Below, one piece after another: positions 50,681 to 58,350 of a stretch of 58,400 nucleotides of DNA. The position numbers and the translations under genes were made by a program. Origin of the DNA: Sedimentisphaerales bacterium (GTDB lineage Bacteria > Planctomycetota > Phycisphaerae > Sedimentisphaerales > Anaerobacaceae). Each line of letters begins with the position of its first letter. The first letter of the stretch is position 1. The DNA lies in assembly GCA_016932095.1 (NCBI GenBank), contig JAFGDN010000047.1, positions 1 to 58,400 on the forward strand, in the 5' to 3' direction. The notes below the pieces were generated by a model. The model was not told where the DNA came from, did no database searches, and saw only the letters and a list, made by a program, of their open reading frames with translations.

Positions 50681-51664
50681 CTAACCATCATTATTCCCAA
50701 GATATAGACCTTTTTCAAGGTAATTTTGGACGTAATCTTTAACAGCGTCTTCAAGGGAGGTAATTTGTTTTTTATAGCCGGCGGAGCGGAGTTTGGTTAT
50801 GTCGGCTTCGGTGAAATACTGGTACTGGTTACGGACGGAATCGGGCATATCAATGTATTCGATATTAGGCGTTTTGCCCATCGCGGCAAAGACGGCCTTT
50901 GCTAAATCGTTCCAGGTGCGGGCAACCCCTGCTCCGAGATTGTATATGCCTGCCGTTTCTGGATTATCATAAAAGAAAAGCGTCATATCGACTGCGTCCT
51001 TGACGTATAGGAAGTCGCGTTTCTGCTCGCCGTCCTTGTAATCGGGCCGGTGCGATTTGAACAGGCGAACCTTGCCCGTGGCGTTTATTTGCTCAAAGGC
51101 CTTCAGGACGAAACTACGCATATCGGCCTTGTGATATTCATTGGGGCCAAAAACGTTGAAATATTTCAACCCCACGATTTTATCGAGTAAGCCGTTTCGC
51201 TTCGCCCATAAATCAAATAACTGCTTTGAATAGCCGTATGGATTAAGGGGTCTGAGTATTTCGAGTTTTTCCTCATCGTCTTTGAAACCCTCTGAGCCGT
51301 CGCCGTATGTGGCTGCGCTTGAGGCGTAAATGAGCCGGATATTCTCGTCTGCCGTCCATTGGGCCAGTTGTTTTGTATATTCGTAATTATTTTCCATTAA
51401 AAACGAGACATCCGTCTCGGTAGTCGATGAGCAGGCGCCTAAGTGAAAGACCGCTTCCACAGAGAAGCCCACAACATCGTCGGCCACCATATCGAGAAAT
51501 TCTTCCTTGTCGATATAATCGGCGAATCGCAGATTTACAAGGTTCTTCCATCGCTGGTCGCTGCCTAATCGGTCAACGATGATAATGTCGTTTATGCCCC
51601 TTTTGTTCAATTCGGCCACAATCGCCGAGCCGATAAAGCCCGCCCCGCCCGTTACTATAATCAT
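50681..51664 (-). CDS. hldD: ADP-L-glycero-D-manno-heptose 6-epimerase
   Basis: 327 residues. NAD(P)-binding TGGAGFIGSAIV (residues 5-16) and the SDR catalytic Tyr-Lys in NPYGYSKQLFDLW are present. Further family text includes YFNVFGPNEYHKADMRSFV and KDGEQKRDFLYVKDAV. The enzyme epimerises ADP-D-glycero-D-manno-heptose for LPS inner core, supporting a diderm LPS-type envelope. AAGGGA precedes the ATG. A long palindrome sits 37 bases upstream of the start. Confidence 0.94.
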   Translation of the reverse strand: MIIVTGGAGFIGSAIVAELNKRGINDIIIVDRLGSDQRWKNLVNLRFADYIDKEEFLDMVADDVVGFSVEAVFHLGACSSTTETDVSFLMENNYEYTKQLAQWTADENIRLIYASSAATYGDGSEGFKDDEEKLEILRPLNPYGYSKQLFDLWAKRNGLLDKIVGLKYFNVFGPNEYHKADMRSFVLKAFEQINATGKVRLFKSHRPDYKDGEQKRDFLYVKDAVDMTLFFYDNPETAGIYNLGAGVARTWNDLAKAVFAAMGKTPNIEYIDMPDSVRNQYQYFTEADITKLRSAGYKKQITSLEDAVKDYVQNYLEKGLYLGNNDG

Positions 51665-51700
51665 TCACAGTCCCTTTCTTATTGTTTCGTCAAACGGTTG

Positions 51701-51791
51701 CGGTTGCGCTGCTCGTTTCGTTGTGCGTAAAGCGTCCTGCGTATCGCGTTATTTGTTCGCACGACGCAGGACGTTACGAGCAGCGTAACCG
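51701..51791. repeat. Large imperfect palindrome upstream of hldD
   Basis: Outer arms 51701-51716 (CGGTTGCGCTGCTCGT) and 51776-51791 (ACGAGCAGCGTAACCG) pair along 16 positions with one G-T. Inner arms 51731-51742 and 51764-51774 (GCGTCCTGCGT/ACGCAGGACGT) pair along 11 with one G-T. The left side has 14 unpaired bases between the stems, the right one. It could be a MITE-like element or a leader structure of hldD. Confidence 0.75.
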
Positions 51792-52365
51792 ATAAACGAT
51801 ATACGAAGTTTCAGGACGGGTGTCAATGCGCAGAAAAATGCCGCCCAACAAGAGCGGCTGGAGAAAAGCAAATAATTGCTCGCCTTTAACACAAGGCGAT
51901 ATACGTTGCGATTGTCAGTATAAGAATCCTCCTTTTATTAATTGTGAATGGTATCCAGTATTTATAGTACAATTTTCTCATCACCTTAATCGCCGAAACC
52001 GAAACTCTAAATACCAAACCTCTCTTAACTATTGTATTATACTCTATCCGGGAGCCTGACCAAAGTAAAAATACGCCCTCCGACCGTAACGCCTTACATG
52101 ACAATAACTTACAATGCGTCACCCCCTGAATATTTTTCGCTTCACACCCCTTGAAAATAGCCCTCCGAAGACAATTTTTAACCAGGACAGGATTATTTTC
52201 CTTTGGCTGGTGTTATGTTAACCAAATATGGATTAATTTACCGAAGTTAACCGAAGGCCGAAGCTAAACAATGGTTAGCTACTTTTATGCGGGTTAACAA
52301 ATGTTAATATAGGCAAGCAGTATCGTTCCTTTTCGTGCGTTTTGACAGATAAAAGGGGTAGTCGT
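51792..52365. other. Gene-free region with clustered GTTAAC sites
   Basis: No supported gene is present: a 78-codon minus-strand frame (51886-52122) has no ribosome binding site or family features. From 52217 to 52308 five GTTAAC-like words occur (52217, 52246, GTTAGC at 52274, 52293 and GTTAAT at 52303) just upstream of the zinc-ribbon gene. They may be repressor or activator sites. Confidence 0.5.
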
Positions 52366-52701
52366 ATGAAAAAGTGCCCGTTTTGTGCGGAGGAAATTCA
52401 GGAGACGGCTGTAAAGTGCAAACATTGCGGCGAGTTTCTTATCGACGCTGAGCTTAAAAAACTTAAGTCAACCTCAGGTGTCGAATGGTACTATAAGACC
52501 CCTATGGTCATTCTCTGGGTATTGCTCCTAGGACCTTTTGCCCTGTCGTTTATTTTGAAAAATCCTCAATACAGCAACGCTCAAAAAACAACTTGGACAA
52601 TAGTAACGTTTGTTTATACCGCACTAATAACATTGATTCTGATAGGAGTCATTATCTTTTACTTCTGGATTATCGGGCGCATTGCAACGCACGGTTTATA
52701 G
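52366..52701 (+). CDS. Small zinc-ribbon membrane protein
   Basis: 111 residues from the ATG at 52366, chosen because AAGGGG lies upstream; a TTG at 52342 opens the longer frame. The N-terminus KKCPFCAEEIQETAVKCKHCGEFL has two CxxC knuckles of a zinc-ribbon/DZR type. Two membrane helices follow (VILWVLLLGPFALSFIL and ALITLILIGVIIFYFWII). Such proteins are widespread and uncharacterised. Clustered GTTAAC sites lie upstream. Confidence 0.75.
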   Translation: MKKCPFCAEEIQETAVKCKHCGEFLIDAELKKLKSTSGVEWYYKTPMVILWVLLLGPFALSFILKNPQYSNAQKTTWTIVTFVYTALITLILIGVIIFYFWIIGRIATHGL

Positions 52702-52750
52702 AACTTTATTAGGTGCAAATCATTTTGCGTTTCCTGCAGGAGGGCTTGCC

Positions 52751-52779
52751 TTGCTGAACCAAAACGGTTATTCTATTAA
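52751..52779 (+). promoter_or_regulatory. Promoter candidate for the secreted protein/xylanase unit
   Basis: TTGCTG (52751-52756), 17-base spacer, TATTAA (52774-52779), 47 bases before the ATG at 52826. Confidence 0.4.
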
Positions 52780-52825
52780 TCTGACCAATTCCATACCAAA
52801 GGCGATTGTTTAGGAGAATTGAATT

Positions 52826-53575
52826 ATGAAGTCATTTAAGAAGACAGCAACAATAATTATAATTGCGTGCGTTATAATGCCGCGGCTCGTTTCCGCGGCC
52901 GAGGGTGTCGATGGCGTCTGGGAATTCAAAAGCCAGATACCCGGCAGAACTTCATCGGCGACTATGGCTATCACCAAAAACGCCGAAGGAAAATACGAAG
53001 GGACGTGGTCGTCACAATGGGGCGAAAGCTCACTGTCGGATATCACCTTCGACAACGGCAAATTAACGTTTGTCCAGACCGTTTCCTTCGGCGATAGGGA
53101 AATGAAAACAACCTACGAAGGCAAAGTCGAGGGAGTGAAACTGGCCGGCAAAGGGAAAGGCCAGTGGGGCGAATTTACGTTTGATGGAACTTTACAGCCA
53201 GGGGTCAAACCCGACGCTAACGACGTTGTCGGCGAGTGGCAAATCGCCGTTACCATACAGCCGAGGGATATCGTCGAAAAGATGACCATAACTAAAAACG
53301 CCGATGGTTCGCTTTCGGGCAAATGGCAGGCCCAGCGAGGCGAAAGCACGATTTCCGACGTCAATTTCGCAGCCGGCAAGCTCACCTTTACGCGCACAAG
53401 TAAAATGGGCCCGATGGAATTTACCTCGACCTTCGATGGAGCCGTCCAAGGCGACACTATAAAAGGCGTTTTCAAAAGCGAACGCGGCGACAGAGAAATA
53501 ACCGCGGCCCGCGTTGCCCCGCCTAAACCCGACGAGGGTCAAAAAACCGAACCAAATAAACCCGCCGAAAAGTAA
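52826..53575 (+). CDS. Secreted protein with two tandem beta-barrel-like repeats
   Basis: 249 residues. A signal peptide (ATIIIIACVIMPRLVSA) precedes two homologous halves. Each reads VDGVWEF or VVGEWQI, then MAITKNAEGKYEGTWSSQWGE or MTITKNADGSLSGKWQAQRGE, then LSDITFDNGKLTFVQT or ISDVNFAAGKLTFTRT, then a GKVEGVKLAGKGKG-like end. The pattern looks like a small lipocalin-type domain duplicated. A proline/lysine-rich tail follows. Function unknown. AGGAG precedes the ATG, and the xylanase starts 12 bases later, so they probably share a transcript. Confidence 0.75.
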   Translation: MKSFKKTATIIIIACVIMPRLVSAAEGVDGVWEFKSQIPGRTSSATMAITKNAEGKYEGTWSSQWGESSLSDITFDNGKLTFVQTVSFGDREMKTTYEGKVEGVKLAGKGKGQWGEFTFDGTLQPGVKPDANDVVGEWQIAVTIQPRDIVEKMTITKNADGSLSGKWQAQRGESTISDVNFAAGKLTFTRTSKMGPMEFTSTFDGAVQGDTIKGVFKSERGDREITAARVAPPKPDEGQKTEPNKPAEK

Positions 53576-53587
53576 GGAGACAGTTTT

Positions 53588-54850
53588 ATGAACGCAAAAT
53601 CTATAATGTCAATTCCGACCGTAATTGCGCTTATGACCCCCGCCTGCTTTGCCGGGGATGATGTCTCAGCGAAGCTTACTCCCGAAGCAATAAACACGCG
53701 CATAGCCGAAATCAGGATGGGTGATTTAATTGTAAAAACCAAACCAGGCGCCGACGTCAATATCCAGCAGGTCCGTCACGAATTCCTCTTCGGCACCGCC
53801 ATAACGAATCAGCTCGCCGAAAATGACACAAACCCGATGTCGCCTGATGACAGGAAAATGTTCCTGAAAATCCTCTCCGAAAATTTCAACTACGCCGTCC
53901 ACGAAAACGCCCTGAAATGGTATGACTGCGAAAAAAAGCAGAACGTCGTTGATTACGGCGTCGCCGACAGAATCTGGGAAATGTGCCGCGATTTGAATAT
54001 CCCGATGCGCGGACACTGTATTTTCTGGGAAAAAGACAAGTATATTATGCCCTGGCTGAAAAAGCTCAATAACGATGACCTCCGTGCCGCCGTCGCTCGC
54101 CGCGCCGTCGGCGTCACAAAGCACTTCAAAGGCCGCATTTCCGAATTCGACCTCAACAATGAAATGATTAACGGCGAATTTTTCCGCCGTCGTCTCGGCT
54201 ACGGCATCGTCAGTGAAATGGCTTATATGGCCAAGGCCGGAAATCCCGATGCCGTTCTGTTCGTTAATGATTACGGCATTCTCGTGGAAAACGGCTTTAA
54301 CGCCGACTCCTATATAGACCAGATAGAGGGCTTCCTTGCCAACGGCGTCCCAATCGGCGGAATCGGCTGCCAGGGACATTTCGTCTCTTCGCACAAAAAC
54401 GACTCTTCAGGCAGGGCAGCCACTACCCCCGAACGCGTTCAGAAAACACTCGACAAGCTCGCCAGGTTCAACCTCCCCATTAAAATCACCGAGTGCCTCG
54501 TCGCCGCTGATACCGAAGAGGGTAAGGCCGAGGAACTCCGCTGGTTTTTCCCCGTTTGTTTCGCCCACCCCAAGGTCGAGGCAATTTTGATGTGGGGATT
54601 CTGGGAAACCGGCCACTGGATGCCAAAGACCGCTATGTGGCGGAAGGACTGGTCCCCAACCCCGCAGGCCGACGCCTATCGAGACCTTGTCTTTAACAAG
54701 TGGTGGACCCAAACCGAAGGCAAGGCCGAAAAAGACGGCTCTTTCAAAACGCGCGCCTTCTATGGCGACTATCTGATTACCTCCAACGGCCAAACTCAAA
54801 AAGTAACACTCAGTAAAAAAGATAAATCCGCGGAGATAAGCTTTAAGTAA
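53588..54850 (+). CDS. Secreted endo-1,4-beta-xylanase, GH10
   Basis: 420 residues with a signal peptide (SIPTVIALMTPACFAG). GH10 features: FGTAITNQ, the HENALKWYDCE segment, RGHCIFWEK, the acid/base Glu192 in EFDLNNEM, VNDYGIL, GIGCQGHF, the nucleophile Glu302 in LPIKITECLV and MWGFWETGHWMP near the end. Both catalytic glutamates and surrounding substrate residues are intact, so it should hydrolyse xylan backbones. The domain is complete without a carbohydrate-binding module. AAGGAGA precedes the ATG. A hairpin and T-run follow. Confidence 0.94.
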   Translation: MNAKSIMSIPTVIALMTPACFAGDDVSAKLTPEAINTRIAEIRMGDLIVKTKPGADVNIQQVRHEFLFGTAITNQLAENDTNPMSPDDRKMFLKILSENFNYAVHENALKWYDCEKKQNVVDYGVADRIWEMCRDLNIPMRGHCIFWEKDKYIMPWLKKLNNDDLRAAVARRAVGVTKHFKGRISEFDLNNEMINGEFFRRRLGYGIVSEMAYMAKAGNPDAVLFVNDYGILVENGFNADSYIDQIEGFLANGVPIGGIGCQGHFVSSHKNDSSGRAATTPERVQKTLDKLARFNLPIKITECLVAADTEEGKAEELRWFFPVCFAHPKVEAILMWGFWETGHWMPKTAMWRKDWSPTPQADAYRDLVFNKWWTQTEGKAEKDGSFKTRAFYGDYLITSNGQTQKVTLSKKDKSAEISFK

Positions 54851-54906
54851 TCGAAAGTTCCTTCTGCGTTGAGTTTGTTGAACCGGCGACATCCGAAAAT
54901 CCGGCA

Positions 54907-54931
54907 CCCCGTTTGTTGGGGGCTTTTTTTT
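54907..54931 (+). terminator. Terminator of the xylanase unit
   Basis: A short CCCC/GGGG stem (54907-54910 with 54918-54922) with GTTTGTT loop, then C and eight Ts. The stem is short, so moderate confidence. Confidence 0.55.
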
Positions 54932-55096
54932 CCGCTTTTTTGGCACTGATAATGCCCCTTCGCTGGTTAAGTCAGACGCCCCGATTGCCGAAGATAATTT
55001 ATGCACCTTCGCCTGACACACCCGCGGAAAACAGGAGCGGTTCATAATGAAGGATATAAATTCGGACAGGGTGCGCTTTTTGCAGTCATAGCATTT

Positions 55097-55537
55097 ATGG
55101 AAAACGGCGACAAAAAAAAGCTCATTGTTCTCACGTTTGCGTCAGGGATGTTTCTGGGACTGCTGTTCACAAGCGTCTCGTTTATCGCCTGGCGGCATAA
55201 GGAAAGCAGACAAGCGCTCTGTTATATCACCGCCGCTCAGGCAAAGCTGATTGCCTCAAACGTCGAATGCTCGCTGGTCTTTGAAGACCGCAAAAGCGCA
55301 AAAACAGTGCTTGAGACCCTCAAAACTCAAAATAATATCGCTTTCGCCGGCATTTACGATTCCGCCGGCAAACTTTTTGCCTACTATTATCGCTATGATG
55401 TCAGGCGTCAGGGCTTCATACCTGCGCCTCCTTCAAAAGTAAGATTCGTAATTCGCAATGGCTACCTGGTTGTCTCCGAACCGGTCGTTGTCGATCGCAC
55501 TCTCGTCGGCACCGTTTGCCTCTGGGCTCAGATATAA
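55097..55537 (+). CDS. Orphan CHASE8-like sensor domain protein
   Basis: About 146 residues from the ATG at 55097. One membrane helix (LIVLTFASGMFLGLLFTSVSFIAW) is followed by an extracytoplasmic domain resembling CHASE8: ITAAQAKLIASNVECSLVFEDRKSAKTVLETLKTQNNIAFAGIYDSAGKLFAYYYR and a closing VVVSEPVVVDRTLVGTVCLWAQI. In histidine kinases and cyclases this domain is followed by a second membrane helix, HAMP and output. Here the stop falls just where that helix should begin, and no continuation is seen in other frames. Either a truncated sensor gene or a stand-alone input domain. Confidence 0.65.
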   Translation: MENGDKKKLIVLTFASGMFLGLLFTSVSFIAWRHKESRQALCYITAAQAKLIASNVECSLVFEDRKSAKTVLETLKTQNNIAFAGIYDSAGKLFAYYYRYDVRRQGFIPAPPSKVRFVIRNGYLVVSEPVVVDRTLVGTVCLWAQI

Positions 55538-55856
55538 TCAATTCGCATCCTTAGTATCGCAGCGAACATTTCCTTATCCGCCCGTCTGTTCCCTTGCAGC
55601 GAAGCGAATATCCCCGTATGCCTGCCCTCAAAAGTCGTTGTTGGGGGTCTTTGGAGGGGAGCCACACTGCTTTGGTCTCGCATCAGGGAGCCCGGTGTTT
55701 ATTACTACGCCCCTCAAATCCACCCCCCCTTGGTTGAAATTTGCACTTTTTCAAAAAAAATATTAACCATTTTCAATTTTATTCGCATTTCAAAACGACA
55801 TAACCTCAGTATCCAAAAGAACATATAAATTATTTATAATATTGTTAAAAATATAC

Positions 55857-55885
55857 TTGACTTATTTATTTGTTTATGATATAAT
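55857..55885 (+). promoter_or_regulatory. Consensus promoter of the HNH-AP2 gene
   Basis: TTGACT (55857-55862), 17-base spacer, TATAAT (55880-55885), in an AT-rich stretch (55740-55900). The start codon is 52 bases downstream. Confidence 0.75.
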
Positions 55886-55936
55886 GAATTGCATGTGGGC
55901 TTATTGACCGACATTAGAAGAGAAGGAGATTGGTTT

Positions 55937-56515
55937 ATGAAACTTAGAATGAATGATTCAGGCCGTATCGAGCGTATTATTCGCCGCTTATCGCTTGCCT
56001 GGCACCGCTTGCGTTTCGGCCGCGATGCCTGTTTTATCCACATCCGAAAATTCAGGTTCGCCGTCGTTGACCCCGCCGACTACGAACTTCTCCGACGATA
56101 TAAATGGCGTCTCAATCGTTCCAATCGAACATACTACGCCTTTTGCACCGTCTCCCGCGGCCCTCTGCTCAGGCCGAAAGTCGTTTGGATGCATCACCTT
56201 GTCCTGCCTCCCCCTCCGGGCTTTCTCATTGACCACCATAACCACAATGGCCTCGATAACCGTTCTTCTAATCTGCGCATTGCCACTCAGACCGAAAACC
56301 ACTGGAACACACGAAAAACAAAATCTAAAACCTCATCGCGTTACAAAGGCGTCGATTACGTCAAGGCCACCGGCAAATGGCGCGCCCGTATCGTCGTTAA
56401 CGGCCGCCGTTTATTTCTCGGCTCATTCGATACCGAGGAGGAAGCCGCTTTGGCTTACGATAATGCCGCAAAGAAATACTTCGGTGAATTTGCTTGCCTT
56501 AATTTCCCTGATTAG
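55937..56515 (+). CDS. HNH endonuclease with C-terminal AP2 DNA-binding domain
   Basis: 192 residues from the ATG at 55937, preceded by AAGGAG. The HNH core is [37 protein letters not shown]. It runs into an AP2 domain, [45 protein letters not shown], and ends [19 protein letters not shown]2 proteins are mobile homing-type nucleases found in phages and bacteria; AP2 binds the target. A degenerate second copy of its last codons lies 60 bases after the stop. The flanking region holds many small repeats, typical of a decaying mobile locus. Confidence 0.9.
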   Translation: MKLRMNDSGRIERIIRRLSLAWHRLRFGRDACFIHIRKFRFAVVDPADYELLRRYKWRLNRSNRTYYAFCTVSRGPLLRPKVVWMHHLVLPPPPGFLIDHHNHNGLDNRSSNLRIATQTENHWNTRKTKSKTSSRYKGVDYVKATGKWRARIVVNGRRLFLGSFDTEEEAALAYDNAAKKYFGEFACLNFPD

Positions 56516-56574
56516 CAGTCGTATTGCAGCGCAGTCCCCCGCGTCGCGTTTTACGAAGTAAAACGGCGGGGGAT

Positions 56575-56625
56575 GACGCCGCTAAACTATATTTTGGTGA
56601 ATTTGCTTGTCTGAATTTTCCGTAG
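56575..56625 (+). pseudogene. Duplicated C-terminal tail of the HNH-AP2 gene
   Basis: Reads [16 protein letters not shown]-stop in frame. The intact gene ends with [18 protein letters not shown]. Amino acids are conserved while codons differ (for example CTA TAT TTT against AAA TAC TTC), so the copy is old or comes from another family member. Nothing of the rest of the gene is next to it; the palindrome lies between them. Confidence 0.8.
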
Positions 56626-57020
56626 CGCAGCGCCGGTCCTCCCGAAGCGCAGCGTAGGCCCCGGATGAAGTTCACGAATCTTATTCGGGAACGAAGATCC
56701 GGGGTCCAGGATTGACTTTACTCAAATCTTTCCATTCCGGATTCATCTGTTCTATAAGTGCCAGCTTCCACTTTCTACTTTCTCGCGCAGCGCGTGAGGT
56801 TCGCTGAATTAAATCGACAATCGTCAATCGGAAATCGGAAATTGAACTTTGGTCTTCTGCCGGCGACCCATTCCTCATCTACTTCGCTCTCCCCGGGTGT
56901 CAGCTCGCTTTGGCATACAGCAGGGGATCCAGCTTTTAAATTCCTTGCTTTTCTTCCCGTAGCGCAGCGAAGGTCCTCGGTGGCTGCTTCATTGTTCTTC
57001 TGCCGGGGACCCACTATTCA
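56620..57020. repeat. Cluster of AGCGCAGCG and TTCTGCCGG words
   Basis: GTAGCGCAGCG followed by GGTCCTC occurs at about 56622 and 56959; AAGCGCAGCG followed by TAGGCCCC is at about 56645; GCGCAGCGCG at about 56785. TTCTGCCGGCGACCCATTC (56854) and TTCTGCCGGGGACCCACTA (56996) form a second pair. They are degenerate dispersed repeats. Confidence 0.5.
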
Positions 57021-57032
57021 TTCTTAAATTTC

Positions 57033-57061
57033 TTGTTTATTCATTATTTTAACGTTATACT
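57033..57061 (+). promoter_or_regulatory. Promoter candidate for the AT-rich gene
   Basis: TTGTTT (57033-57038), 17-base spacer, TATACT (57056-57061), about 130 bases before the ATG at 57190. Confidence 0.4.
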
Positions 57062-57070
57062 GCCGCCTTA

Positions 57071-57095
57071 TGGCCGGAAGGGATTCGCACCCTTG
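57071..57095 (-). other. tRNA 3'-end-like fragment at the edge of an AT-rich region
   Basis: On the minus strand AAGGGTGCGAATCCCTT then CCGGCCA looks like a tRNA T-arm plus acceptor end. The stem is a perfect 5 bp with a TGCGAAT loop. The acceptor arm would be short by one base and no 5' half follows, so it is a fragment at best. Such tRNA ends often mark integration sites. The markedly AT-rich DNA begins about 25 bases to the right. Confidence 0.3.
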
Positions 57096-57189
57096 CCTAT
57101 CAGTATTACCGTCCGGAAGATGATTTTTTTATAAATAATAAGGGAAGAAGTACTGATAGTATCGCAATTCTAATTAAGGAAAGTAATAT

Positions 57190-58350
57190 ATGGAAGAAGA
57201 ATTTAGTATTGTCAGACGAACAGAAGCTGAAATATCACCTGCTTCTATAAAAGGAATGTTAATTTTAATAAGGCCTGTTTGGCAAGGCAAAGGGTTAATT
57301 AAAAGAGTAGAAATATTACTCCCCATCGATCCGGGCAGTGCATGTCAAAGATTATTTAACGCAGCGATATATGATTTACGAGAAAAAATAGTAACGGTTG
57401 GCATTGATATAGCCAAAGAAGTGGCGAAAACATATAGATTGCCTCCAATAGAAAAAGATGACGATATACTAGAAAATTATTCTACTTACAATGTTATTGA
57501 TCTAAGTTATAGAATGGGTATTTTGAGAAGACCTGAATGGAGAAGAATACAAAGATGTTATGAGATTAGAAGAGATTTAGAACACGAAGACAATGAATAC
57601 GAAGCCGTATTAGAAGACTGTTTTTATATATTTAAGTCAACAATCGAAGTTGTTTTATCTCAAGATCCAGTTGAAATATTAAAAGTAACAGATGTCAAGC
57701 AGGTCATAGAAGAACCACAAAGAATTACAATTACGGAAGAACTATTGACTTATTATTCTCATGCACCTGAATTACGGCAAAAAGAAATCATAGGATTTTT
57801 GGTGGCAACTGCAAAAAGTACCGATCAACCTGACGTAATTAGGGAAAATTCTTTTGAGTTATTACGGCATTTCAAGACGACAACTAAAACACAAGTAATA
57901 ATTGAAATAGCTAAAGAGTTGGAAAAAAGATTAGATAGAAATGAAATCGATTTAGTGACCGCAAAAATAGGACATGCGATTGGCGCTACAGCATATTTCA
58001 AACGAGCAAAACTTAAAGATTACTATAGTTCCATTTTAAGGGATTTTAAAAATTCAAGTTCATCCTGGTCAAAACAAGCAAAAATAGTGTCCATTTTCCA
58101 TGATATTGGACATTTTACATATTGCCCTAAGGATTTAATCGTAGAATTCTTAAAATATTTGGTTTTATGTTACATTGGAGAACCGGGAGGATATGGAACA
58201 TATGGTAGAAATAGGGCCGTTTTTTTTAGTGACGCTGCTGCACCAATAATCAAAAGGATAATAAAAAATAATGGAAATATGTTATCCGACGAAATAAAAA
58301 AATTAAGGAAAGATGAGCTGACCCCCAAAAACTGTGCCATTGCGGAATAG
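57190..58350 (+). CDS. AT-rich gene of unknown function with HEPN-like R-x4-H motif, 3' end cut by an IS
   Basis: 386 residues, AT-rich codon use unlike any other gene here, with AAGGAAAG upstream of the ATG. The N-terminal third starts with a beta-rich region; residues about 95-155 are helical with EIRRDLEHEDNEYEAVLEDCFYIFKSTI, in which R127-x4-H132 fits the catalytic motif of HEPN ribonucleases. The C-terminal part is helical (TAKIGHAIGATAYFKRAKLKDYY). I know no named family; HEPN proteins commonly serve in toxin or antiviral systems, so defence is an inference. The last twelve codons (LTPKNCAIAE region) probably come from the inserted IS, so the native protein was longer. Confidence 0.6.
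   Translation: MEEEFSIVRRTEAEISPASIKGMLILIRPVWQGKGLIKRVEILLPIDPGSACQRLFNAAIYDLREKIVTVGIDIAKEVAKTYRLPPIEKDDDILENYSTYNVIDLSYRMGILRRPEWRRIQRCYEIRRDLEHEDNEYEAVLEDCFYIFKSTIEVVLSQDPVEILKVTDVKQVIEEPQRITITEELLTYYSHAPELRQKEIIGFLVATAKSTDQPDVIRENSFELLRHFKTTTKTQVIIEIAKELEKRLDRNEIDLVTAKIGHAIGATAYFKRAKLKDYYSSILRDFKNSSSSWSKQAKIVSIFHDIGHFTYCPKDLIVEFLKYLVLCYIGEPGGYGTYGRNRAVFFSDAAAPIIKRIIKNNGNMLSDEIKKLRKDELTPKNCAIAE

Larger units (their letters stand above)
56516..57189. other. Gene-free, repeat-rich degenerate region
   Basis: No supported gene is present. It holds a palindrome at 56536-56572 (CCCCCGC ... GTTTTAC-GAA-GTAAAAC ... GCGGGGG), a tail copy of the HNH-AP2 gene, several AGCGCAGCG words, two TTCTGCCGG(C/G)GACCCA words, a tRNA-end-like fragment and a promoter for the next gene. 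Confidence 0.6.

Noticed and set aside
51886-52122. 78-codon minus-strand frame in the hldD upstream region
   Set aside because: No ribosome binding site, no recognisable motif, and irregular composition.
57071-57130. A complete tRNA gene on the minus strand
   Set aside because: Only a T-arm and a short acceptor end are visible; no D-arm, anticodon arm or matching 5' acceptor strand can be drawn.
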